A DNA stretch of 21,668 nucleotides from Saprospiraceae bacterium (GTDB lineage Bacteria; Bacteroidota; Bacteroidia; Chitinophagales; Saprospiraceae): contig JAGOIB010000010.1 of the NCBI GenBank assembly GCA_017995875.1, positions 9,838 to 31,505 on the forward strand, read 5' to 3'. Positions 7,123 to 13,263 of this stretch are shown piece after piece. Within the stretch, counting starts at the first letter, position 1. The number at the start of each line of letters is the position of its first letter. The notes beneath the pieces were generated by a model, which did no database searches, was not told where the DNA came from, and was given only the letters and a program-made list of their open reading frames with translations. The translations under genes were made by a program, and so were the position numbers.

Positions 7123-8245
7123 GAATGGTTTGTTGGCAGTAATGATCTTGATGGGATCAATGGTCTCCTGTGTCAAGGATCCTCAGGATATTCCACCGGG
7201 TTTTACGGGTGATCCTGTATTTGGAATGAAAGGTATGTTAAGCAATGATAGTATTTCCATAAATGCTGGTCAGAGCGGATGGACCATGCAGCCTGTGGTT
7301 GTGCCTCATGATTCACTGAGCATCTATACAGCTGTATTCAGCAAGGAAGGATGCCTGGATCAGTGCGCACCTTCATGGACATTCCGTTTTTATCAGGCGC
7401 TCCCTTTAGTGCCAGACGCTCAGGTGGCGTTTGATAATACCATCAGGGTTGGTGACAAAAAGTTTGTCCTTGCAGATCAGGAACGCGATAGTTTCACGAT
7501 TTCCCTGATGACACATCCTGACCTTTTTATGAGCGGGTATAGTTATTGGAAAGACCTCAATGGACCTTCCAGTACTTTTGAAAACGAGTTTGAGACCGTG
7601 TTGGGTTATCAGCAAACAATGAATGTTTGTTTTCAGTCGCTAGCCTTCACCGGATGCCAGTATACCCAATGCATTTACTTTGATCCTTCCACATTGGTAC
7701 CATGTCTGTTATCGATAGAACCGATCCTTGAAAATCCAAATTACATGAGCCTCAATCTCAAAGCGAAGGGAACCCCACCGTTTCAAGTGGAATGGTCTAA
7801 TGGATCCACTTCTTCCACTATTGTTATTCCATTACAGGATAGTCTCGCTGAAATTTATGCGAGTGTTACAGTTACAGATGCTCTAGGCAACAGATCACAA
7901 TTGGCACAATCCATCCAGATGCTCAATGGAAATGTGGATGCCTGTTATTTTCCGATTGAGTTGACCAGTGTGTCTTCTGTTGAAACATCTCCATTATCTG
8001 ATGCTGATCGCGTAGAAATCGTTTACACCGATGCTGATGGGGTAGAGTGGCGTAGCAGTGCGGGCATTCAGCCATTGCAATCTGAAGTGACCATAGATCA
8101 GATAGGCTCGTATGGATTGTCTCCATTAGGTCAGCCATCCTATCTCGTTGAGTTGAGTGTCCATGCATATCTCTTCGATGCCGTGACAGGGAATTCGAAA
8201 TATTTTACGACGGAGCGATTGAGTGTGGCGCTGAGCCATCAATGA
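7109..8245 (+). CDS. Lipoprotein with one SprB-like module
   Basis: 378 aa. A short hydrophobic leader ends in the lipobox-like G-S-M-V-S-C with Cys21 as the likely lipidated residue, so the protein should sit in the inner or outer membrane leaflet facing periplasm or surface. A central stretch (GTPPFQVEWSNGSTSSTIVI, near residues 217-236, then YASVTVTDALGN) repeats the core seen nine times in the protein at 1833-5054 and follows a Cys-rich segment (CFQSLAFTGCQYTQC). I recognise no enzymatic motif. It overlaps the preceding membrane-protein gene by 14 nt and ends the operon; a large palindromic element follows 10 nt later. A shared module with the first gene suggests that both proteins take part in one surface structure or bind the same partner. 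Confidence 0.75.
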   Translation: MDICRNGLLAVMILMGSMVSCVKDPQDIPPGFTGDPVFGMKGMLSNDSISINAGQSGWTMQPVVVPHDSLSIYTAVFSKEGCLDQCAPSWTFRFYQALPLVPDAQVAFDNTIRVGDKKFVLADQERDSFTISLMTHPDLFMSGYSYWKDLNGPSSTFENEFETVLGYQQTMNVCFQSLAFTGCQYTQCIYFDPSTLVPCLLSIEPILENPNYMSLNLKAKGTPPFQVEWSNGSTSSTIVIPLQDSLAEIYASVTVTDALGNRSQLAQSIQMLNGNVDACYFPIELTSVSSVETSPLSDADRVEIVYTDADGVEWRSSAGIQPLQSEVTIDQIGSYGLSPLGQPSYLVELSVHAYLFDAVTGNSKYFTTERLSVALSHQ

Positions 8246-8255
8246 TGGTTTTTTA

Positions 8256-8402
8256 GCCCCTTCGAAATTGTTTGCAGCAATTTCTCTCCCCTGTGTTCCT
8301 CCACTTCATTTCGGAAACCCCGGGGGTAAATATCCATTTCTTTACCCCGGGGTTGCGACGCACACAGGGGAAAGAATTTCTCTTAGAGAAATTCTAAGGG
8401 GC
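8256..8402. mobile_element. 147-bp palindromic (MITE-like) element with a hairpin inside each terminal repeat
   Basis: Both ends are 41-bp inverted repeats starting GCCCCTT and ending TCCCCTGTGT on the inner side (8256-8296 and 8362-8402). Inside each 41-bp arm is its own hairpin: left GAAATTG/CAATTTC (8264-8284), right AGAATTTCTC/GAGAAATTCT (8373-8395). A central stem AACCCCGGGGGTAAA / TTTACCCCGGGGTT (8316-8354) caps the structure. The two arm hairpins differ in sequence but both still pair. It contains no ORF. It sits between the lipoprotein stop and nupG; six T residues precede it, so it might also end transcription. Confidence 0.75.
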
Positions 8403-8494
8403 AAGAAATGAGGCATACGTGAGCCCCAGTGCAGCTAGAATTACTATCTTCCCAGCCTGATTGATCTCATTCCCTTTCACTAAATCACAGCCTG

Positions 8495-9745
8495 TTGAAT
8501 ATCCGGTACCGTCTCATCATCATGAATTTCCTGGAGTTTTTCATCTGGGGGTCATGGCTTATTTCCCTGGGGGGATATATGTTTAGCGTATTGCATGCTA
8601 CAGGTGCTCAGATCGGAGCCACCTACGGGACAATGGGAATTGCGTCATTGTTTATGCCGGCGCTGATGGGGATCGTAGCGGATCGGTGGGTTAATGCCGA
8701 AAGGGTATTAGGTGCCTGCCATTTGATTGGGGCTATGCTGCTTTTCTGGGCATCACGGGTGGATGATCCTACCGCAATGTATTGGGTTATATTTTTCAAC
8801 GCGCTTGTTTTTATGCCCACCATTGCGTTGAATAATACTGTATCCTACATCGTATTGGAAAATAAGGGTTTTAATATCGTTAAGGATTTTCCACCGATAC
8901 GGGTTTGGGGTACTGTGGGCTTTATATGTGCCATGTGGATGGTGGATTTATTCAACTGGACACAGACGCCCAATCAGTTTTTAGTGAGTGGTGCGGCCTC
9001 AGTTATTCTTAGCATATATGCGTTTACGATGCCTGCCTGTAAGCCGGCAAAAATTTCAAAAAGTACTTCCTGGTTTTCCAGTTTAGGCCTGGATGCATTA
9101 GTCTTGTTCAAGCGAAAGAAGATGGCCATTTTTTTCCTGTTCTCCATGTTGTTGGGAGCAGCACTACAAATCACGAATGCTTTTGGTAAGCCATTTCTTG
9201 ATGACTTTGGTTCCATCAAGGAATTTGAAAACACCTTTGCAGTCAATCATCCCAATATCCTGATTTCGATCTCACAAATATCGGAGACGTTGTTTATCCT
9301 GAGCATTCCGTTTTTTCTAAGACGCTTTGGCATTAAGCGGGTTATGTTGCTTAGCATCATAGCGTGGTTTTTCCGTTTTGCTTTGTTTGGTATTGGCGAT
9401 CCGGGGCCTGGATTGATATTTCTCGTATTATCGATGATTATCTATGGGATGGCTTTTGATTTTTTCAATATATCAGGTTCGCTGTTTGTTGAAAAAGAAG
9501 CTGACATTAAAATCCGTGCAAGTGCACAAGGTTTATTTATGTTGATGACCAATGGCCTTGGTGCTTTCTTCGGTGGTATGCTTAGTGGATGGGTGGTGGA
9601 TATTTTTACCGTTGATGGTGTAAAGGACTGGCAAGGAATATGGTTTACGTTTGCGGCGTATGCATTGGTGCTTGGGGTAGTGTTTCAGTTTGTTTTCACC
9701 TATAAGCATGATGTAGAAAAGGCTCAAGAGGCGAAAGAGGCCTAA
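8495..9745 (+). CDS. nupG: Nucleoside permease, NupG / nucleoside:H+ symporter family (MFS)
   Basis: 416 aa with about twelve hydrophobic segments. The sequence follows Escherichia coli NupG nearly end to end as I recall it: N-terminal NFLEFFIWGSWLISLGGYMF, then GIASLFMPALMGIVADRW, KDFPPIRVWGTVGFICAMW, FSMLLGAALQITNAFG, ISQISETLFILSIPFFLRR and AFDFFNISGSLFVEKE, AQGLFMLMTNG. It should import nucleosides with protons across the inner membrane. The start is TTG at 8495: the nine residues before the first ATG (8522) line up with the NupG N-terminus, so the longer form is preferred. The downstream uridine kinase gene fits a salvage role. The last residues (A-Q-E-A-K-E-A) and the stop are part of a 9-bp tandem repeat, so the C-terminal tail is repeat-derived. 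Confidence 0.93.
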   Translation: MNIRYRLIIMNFLEFFIWGSWLISLGGYMFSVLHATGAQIGATYGTMGIASLFMPALMGIVADRWVNAERVLGACHLIGAMLLFWASRVDDPTAMYWVIFFNALVFMPTIALNNTVSYIVLENKGFNIVKDFPPIRVWGTVGFICAMWMVDLFNWTQTPNQFLVSGAASVILSIYAFTMPACKPAKISKSTSWFSSLGLDALVLFKRKKMAIFFLFSMLLGAALQITNAFGKPFLDDFGSIKEFENTFAVNHPNILISISQISETLFILSIPFFLRRFGIKRVMLLSIIAWFFRFALFGIGDPGPGLIFLVLSMIIYGMAFDFFNISGSLFVEKEADIKIRASAQGLFMLMTNGLGAFFGGMLSGWVVDIFTVDGVKDWQGIWFTFAAYALVLGVVFQFVFTYKHDVEKAQEAKEA

Positions 9746-9756
9746 GAGGCTTAATA
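9721..9756. repeat. 9-bp tandem repeat across the nupG stop codon
   Basis: Four units GGCTCAAGA, GGCGAAAGA, GGCCTAAGA, GGCTTAATA. The first two and part of the third are coding; the third supplies the TAA stop of nupG. Confidence 0.75.
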
Positions 9757-9799
9757 GGCGATATGCAAACGTTTGACGACCTTCTTTAGACTTAAGATG

Positions 9800-9827
9800 C
9801 CAGACACACAGACGTCAGACTCCAGAC
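9800..9827. repeat. Heptad tandem repeat, CCAGACA word
   Basis: Units CCAGACA, CACAGAC, GTCAGAC, TCCAGAC. This is the reverse complement of the GTCTGG word at 360-395. It lies between the nupG end and the first two-hairpin element. Confidence 0.6.
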
Positions 9828-9842
9828 ACGTGGCCTCAGGAC

Positions 9843-9922
9843 ATTTGAAGATTTTCATCTTCAAATCAATATATTCAAACTATGACTATTGAGAGAGTAT
9901 TGAAAGGCGGTCTGTGACCGCC
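9843..9922 (+). repeat. Two-hairpin intergenic element, copy B
   Basis: Palindrome 1 ATTTGAAGAT, TTTC, ATCTTCAAAT (9843-9866); exactly 39 nt beginning CAATATATTCAAA; palindrome 2 GGCGGTC, TGT, GACCGCC (9906-9922), followed by AGGAAATATTCAA. It lies 97 nt behind the nupG stop in nupG's sense and 102 bp ahead of copy C in tandem. Compared with copy A, stem 2 has G:C in place of A:T at its fourth pair. Confidence 0.85.
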
Positions 9923-9944
9923 AGGAAATATTCAACCCATCGCT

Positions 9945-10024
9945 ATTTGAAGTTTCAAAACTTCAAATCAATATATCAAATCTATATTCATTGAATGAGC
10001 AATGGTGGGCGGTCTGTGACCGCC
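9945..10024 (+). repeat. Two-hairpin intergenic element, copy C
   Basis: Palindrome 1 ATTTGAAGTT, TCAA, AACTTCAAAT (9945-9968); 39 nt beginning CAATATATCAAATCTAT; palindrome 2 GGCGGTC, TGT, GACCGCC (10008-10024), followed by AGGTAGTATCAAA. CGCT precedes it, as in copies A and D. Stem 1 differs from copies A and B at its ninth pair, T:A for A:T, with pairing kept. Confidence 0.85.
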
Positions 10025-10089
10025 AGGTAGTATCAAACCTCACGCCTCCCGATTCATGGTTCGACTTGCTATCCCACATCCTTGTGCTA

Positions 10090-10109
10090 TACTTCGACTT
10101 CGCTCAGCA
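10090..10109 (-). repeat. Dispersed 20-bp repeat (copy 1 of 3)
   Basis: On the minus strand this reads TGCTGAGCGAAGTCGAAGTA. It agrees at 19 of 20 positions with 17341-17360, and a more diverged copy lies at 21450-21469. All three are intergenic. I know this word as one that recurs in many bacterial genomes; its function is unknown to me. Confidence 0.6.
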
Positions 10110-10147
10110 CGGCGCAGCTCACCAACCGCGTCTCACGAAATCCCGAC

Positions 10148-10182
10148 ACTCGGAACTCGTCACTCGAAACTGACAACTCACA
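10148..10182. repeat. Heptad tandem repeat, ACTCGNN word
   Basis: Five units ACTCGGA, ACTCGTC, ACTCGAA, ACTGACA, ACTCACA end 24 bases before the udk start codon, so the udk leader is repeat-derived. With copies B and C it fills most of the 461-bp gap between nupG and udk. No promoter could be assigned there. Confidence 0.75.
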
Positions 10183-10206
10183 GATTTCTACTATTTTCAC
10201 CCCTTC

Positions 10207-10839
10207 ATGACAACCAAACCTTTCATCATCGGTATCACCGGGGGCAGTGGATCCGGAAAGACACGCATCATCCATGAGCTGCGGAAAAATTTTCCCGTTG
10301 AACAACTATGTATCATCTCCCAGGATGAATATTACCGTCCCAGGGAAATGCAGGCATGGGACAACGCCGGGTACCAGAATTTTGATTTACCACAGTCGAT
10401 CGATGACGCAGCATTTACCCGCGACATCAAATCATTGATCGCCGGCGATGAAGTAAAGAAAACACAATACGTATTTAACAATCCGAAGCAAGAACCTGTC
10501 ATTCTCACCTTTAAACCCGCACCAGTTATTTTGGTGGAAGGATTATTCGTTTTCTATTTTGAGGAAATACGGGAACTCCTCAATCTGAAGATATTTATCG
10601 ACGCAGAGGATGTGATCAAGCTCAAGCGCCGCATCATCCGCGATGCCGGCGAACGCAATTACCCCCTTGAAGATGTACTCCACCGTTACGAATTCCATGT
10701 GCTACCATCATACCGCTCCTACATCGAACCATTCAAGCATGAGGCCGACCTTGTCATTAACAATCATACGCACTATGATTGTGCACTGGACGTGATTTCT
10801 GCCTTAATTAAGGTGAAAAGCGATGTGCAGAGGGCATAG
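10207..10839 (+). CDS. udk: Uridine kinase family protein (uridine/cytidine phosphorylation)
   Basis: 210 aa, the usual size for Udk. The P-loop GGSGSGKT is at residues 12-19, followed by ISQDEYYRP, the substrate-side segment of the uridine kinase / phosphoribulokinase family, NFDLPQSID at about 58-66, a VILVEGLFVFY stretch corresponding to the strand carrying the catalytic region, and R-R-I-I-R-D near 140 that matches the family's lid. It would phosphorylate uridine or cytidine with ATP or GTP to give UMP or CMP in the cytoplasm. The nucleoside permease gene nupG lies upstream on the same strand, so the pair makes sense as import and trapping, though 461 bp of repeats separate them and they may be transcribed apart. 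Its stop codon TAG lies inside a heptad array. Confidence 0.88.
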   Translation: MTTKPFIIGITGGSGSGKTRIIHELRKNFPVEQLCIISQDEYYRPREMQAWDNAGYQNFDLPQSIDDAAFTRDIKSLIAGDEVKKTQYVFNNPKQEPVILTFKPAPVILVEGLFVFYFEEIRELLNLKIFIDAEDVIKLKRRIIRDAGERNYPLEDVLHRYEFHVLPSYRSYIEPFKHEADLVINNHTHYDCALDVISALIKVKSDVQRA

Positions 10840-10868
10840 AGCTTAGAGCATAGAGCATAGAGCAGAGG
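10834..10868. repeat. Heptad tandem repeat containing the udk stop codon
   Basis: Units GCATAGA, GCTTAGA, GCATAGA, GCATAGA, GCAGAGG. The first unit gives the last Ala codon and the TAG stop of udk. The same word, in the same gene-relative orientation, supplies the stop of the minus-strand gene at 20040-20867. Confidence 0.85.
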
Positions 10869-10900
10869 GACTGTCACGCAACAGATCCAGCTTATTTTGT

Positions 10901-10993
10901 GTAGCAACAGTATAAGCAATACCATTCATGCCCCGGAGGGACTACAGATTGGTAGCACCAGGATTAGCAATAGCATTCTTGCCCTTTAGGGGC
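10901..10993. repeat. Two diverged direct repeats of about 42 bp, each with a GCCC/GGGC stem
   Basis: Units start with GTAGCAACAGTATAAGCAAT at 10901 and GTAGCACCAGGATTAGCAAT at 10952 and agree at roughly 33 of 42 positions, offset 51 bp. Each ends in a short stem: TGCCCCGGAGGGAC in the first and TGCCC-TTTAG-GGGCA in the second. They lie in the 412-bp gap behind udk. No ORF is present there. Confidence 0.6.
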
Positions 10994-11041
10994 AAAACTG
11001 TATTCAGATGATCACTATTTCCCATTCAAAATCAACAAATT

Positions 11042-11122
11042 CGTTTTGAATCACCTCGATTTTCAAATCGTGGAAAAATCCACCCAAAACGTTTGAATTG
11101 CCCCGATTTTCAAATCGGGGGA
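11042..11122. repeat. Tandem pair of hairpin repeats (CGATTTTCAAATCG cores)
   Basis: Two units of roughly 38 bp, offset 47-48 bp: CGTTTTGAATCACC then hairpin CCTCGATTT-TC-AAATCGTGG (11054-11073), and CGTTTGAATTG then CCCCGATTT-TC-AAATCGGGG (11101-11120). The second stem is perfect over nine pairs; the first has one T-T mismatch. Neither is followed by a T-tract, so a terminator role for udk is unsupported. The rest of 10994-11251 shows nothing I can identify. Confidence 0.6.
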
Positions 11123-11251
11123 AAGGCCGAAACGTTAATAGTATCGTAAACTCCTCCACCAACACAAGATTCTCCTCCAAAACACCGTATTTTTACACAG
11201 TAGCTACAAAATATGGCTGCGATCGTCTAACGAATACTAAAATTGAGACCT

Positions 11252-11578
11252 ATGAATACGCGCAACATCATTATTACTCTTATGTTTTTTCTCCCATCCT
11301 TTGCATTTGCCGGAGAGATTTATGGCACTATCAAGAAGGACGGCGTAGCGCTGGTCACGCAGGAAGTAAAGATCATGCAGGCTGACAAAGTGATTGCTAC
11401 ATCCACCACTGATAAAAATGGCTATTTCACCTTCAATATCCCACAGGTTGGAAAATATAAGCTGGTCGTAACAGGCTTCGACGGAGCTACGTTCGAAGTA
11501 TTCTCTACCAACAATTCAACCGGGTATACGTTATCTTTGGTCAAAGCTGGTGATGTATGGCAGTTAAAGAAACAGTAG
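11252..11578 (+). CDS. Small secreted protein with one prealbumin-like (carboxypeptidase regulatory / CNA-B) domain
   Basis: 108 aa from the ATG at 11252; an in-frame TTG at 11243 would add only three residues ahead of the signal peptide. Residues 1-20 are a signal peptide (NIIITLMFFLPSFAFA then GEIYG). The remainder is a single beta-sandwich of the carboxypeptidase-regulatory type: GEIYGTIKKDGVALVTQEVKI, then STTDKNGYFTFNIPQVGKYKLVV, where the T-D-x-x-G-x-F-x-F and G-x-Y/K-L patterns are diagnostic. No enzyme motif is seen. It overlaps the next gene by 22 nt, so the two are co-translated and probably act together, one in the periplasm and one in the membrane. Confidence 0.75.
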   Translation: MNTRNIIITLMFFLPSFAFAGEIYGTIKKDGVALVTQEVKIMQADKVIATSTTDKNGYFTFNIPQVGKYKLVVTGFDGATFEVFSTNNSTGYTLSLVKAGDVWQLKKQ

Positions 11579-12471
11579 ACCCCGATCACAAAAAAGACAT
11601 ATGGGATAAGGCGGAGATCGTCCTTCATCCCCTTGGTGGACTGATCACGGCTATCACGATAGCCATGGTCAGTTACTACGCTTCTGATTATATCAACAGG
11701 AATCAGGAGAATGAGGCCAAGACCAGGCTCTACACAGAGCTCATGAGCCGACGTGAAGAATCTGAGAGTGCTCTTCGAAAGGACATGTTTACCTCTATTA
11801 TTGGTACAATCCTGCAAGATGATCCTTCTACGTTGGATGAAAAGATCCTGCAGCTTGAGTTGCTTGCATATAACTTTCATGAATCGCTCAATCTGACACC
11901 TCTTTTCACCTACCTCAATCGTCGCAACAATAATGAGACGACAGACCGTGTGATGCATAAAGCCTTTAAGAACAGGATTTATGATATGTCAAAGGAAGTT
12001 ACAACCAAGCAGCTTGCAAGTCTTGAGGGTGTGGCAACTACGGAGAAGTTCGTGTATTTCTACGATTCATTAGCATTTAGCCCAAACGACACCTTTAGTT
12101 GCATGTTTCTCGACTCCATTGTAAATGGTGAGGATGTCGAGCGCATTCAGCATTTTGTTCATCTGACGATTCTCGAGAAAGATACCTTCAATGCATCTGT
12201 CAATGTCAGGTTGAAAATCGGAACACAGATTCCCGGAAGAGAAGACAAGGTAGTCTCCCCGGAATTCAGCATTGACTTCTTCGAGTTTCCGATGATTGAC
12301 AATACACGATTGATCAATGATAAGCGATGCGCGGTGGTACTGCGCGACTTTGATACAGTCAACAAGTTTATCGAGCTGGATCTGATCTTTTTCCCTGGTT
12401 CTCACTCGAGTTTGAAGGAAAGGCCATATTACGATGATATTGTAGCGAAACTTTTACCTTCAAAAAGGTAA
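11557..12471 (+). CDS. Unknown protein with one membrane segment near the N-terminus
   Basis: 304 aa that I do not recognise. Residues 1-23 are charged and polar, one hydrophobic helix spans about 24-44 (LHPLGGLITAITIAMVSYYA), and the remaining 260 residues are soluble. Residues 45-150 look helical and charged (NRNQENEAKTRLYTELMSRREESESALRKD), possibly a coiled coil; the C-terminal part from about 165 looks beta-rich (FNASVNVRLKIGTQIPG, RCAVVLRDFDTVNKFIELDLIFFPG). There are no obvious catalytic motifs. Its start lies 22 nt inside the small secreted protein gene. Its stop is separated by a single base from the stop of the convergent DUF2520 gene, which leaves no space for a terminator between them. 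Confidence 0.65.
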   Translation: MAVKETVDPDHKKDIWDKAEIVLHPLGGLITAITIAMVSYYASDYINRNQENEAKTRLYTELMSRREESESALRKDMFTSIIGTILQDDPSTLDEKILQLELLAYNFHESLNLTPLFTYLNRRNNNETTDRVMHKAFKNRIYDMSKEVTTKQLASLEGVATTEKFVYFYDSLAFSPNDTFSCMFLDSIVNGEDVERIQHFVHLTILEKDTFNASVNVRLKIGTQIPGREDKVVSPEFSIDFFEFPMIDNTRLINDKRCAVVLRDFDTVNKFIELDLIFFPGSHSSLKERPYYDDIVAKLLPSKR

Positions 12472-12472
12472 G

Positions 12473-13249
12473 CTATTTATTTTCTACAATGCTCCTGGTA
12501 ATGACTTTATAGATGGCAGTAAGCTCTTCATGGCCGGCCAATATCCGCAGATGTTTCTCTATTGTCTTTTGATCACCTCGTACAGCAGGCCCCGTCTGAC
12601 TTTCCCGTGGACCTGATACGATAGCCTTACTGAACGTCTCAAGGATCAACGGTTTCAATATTTCAAAAGGTAGATTTTGTTCTGCGCAGATAGACTCAGC
12701 CAATGTGAGCATGTGATTGGAAAAATTGTTGGCAAAAACCGCAGCTACATGAAGTACTGATTTTTGCTCATCTGTCATTCTATAAACAGAAGAAGACAAC
12801 CTCCCTGCAATTTCATCCAGTGCAAGCCAGGTATCTTCATCAGGTGCAGTGATGATGAGGGGAATCCATCGCCAGGATACTTCATGGTTTAGTGAAAAAC
12901 TCTGCAATGGATAAAAACCTGCCTTTCGCTCAAAAGGTAAAACATCCAGTTCAAGACTTCCCGAACAATGCACACCAATAGAGTCAATAGGAACAATGCT
13001 CATCAACTGATCAGCCACAAATGGAATCGCATCATCGGATATGGCAAGAAAATAAATGTCAGCATCCTTATCGATTTCTGAAATCACAGATGTGAAGGAT
13101 GCCTTATGAAGTTTTTTGGAAAGCAGTTCAGCAGGCACTGCGGTTCTGTTATAGACCTGCACTACTTCGCAACCACCATCTTCCTCTAATGCTGGCATCA
13201 GTTGGTTGGCTAACCGACCGGCTCCGATACAGACTATTTTTTTCATCAT
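12473..13249 (-). CDS. Rossmann-like and DUF2520 domain protein
   Basis: 258 aa. The N-terminus MMKKIVCIGAGRLANQL carries the G-x-G-x-x-A dinucleotide-binding loop (residues 9-14) of a Rossmann fold, and residues about 75-115 contain FLAISDDAI and GVHCSGS typical of this family. The C-terminal half (about 130-255; AGFYPLQSF, then VFANNFSNHMLTLAESIC, and TGPAVRGDQKTIEKH) is the DUF2520 domain, related in fold to 6-phosphogluconate dehydrogenase C-terminal domains. A dehydrogenase-like role is likely but the substrate is unknown. ATG at 13249 is followed at once by a second ATG (13246); either may be used. It lies 14 bp behind ccmF on the same strand and so is probably the third gene of the ccmEF operon. 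Confidence 0.85.
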   Translation of the reverse strand: MMKKIVCIGAGRLANQLMPALEEDGGCEVVQVYNRTAVPAELLSKKLHKASFTSVISEIDKDADIYFLAISDDAIPFVADQLMSIVPIDSIGVHCSGSLELDVLPFERKAGFYPLQSFSLNHEVSWRWIPLIITAPDEDTWLALDEIAGRLSSSVYRMTDEQKSVLHVAAVFANNFSNHMLTLAESICAEQNLPFEILKPLILETFSKAIVSGPRESQTGPAVRGDQKTIEKHLRILAGHEELTAIYKVITRSIVENK

Positions 13250-13263
13250 TCAATGGTGGTGTC

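Noticed and set aside
8256..8402. Considered as a plain Rho-independent terminator for the sigma operon
   Set aside because: Its T-run precedes the structure and no T-tract follows it; the 41-bp arms with inner hairpins are more than a terminator needs. A secondary role in termination is still possible.
8522..8524. ATG as start of nupG
   Set aside because: The nine residues before it align with the conserved N-terminus of NupG, so TTG at 8495 is preferred.
9906..9922. Second hairpin of the two-hairpin element as a terminator
   Set aside because: It is followed by AGGAAATATT and not by a T-run, in all four copies.
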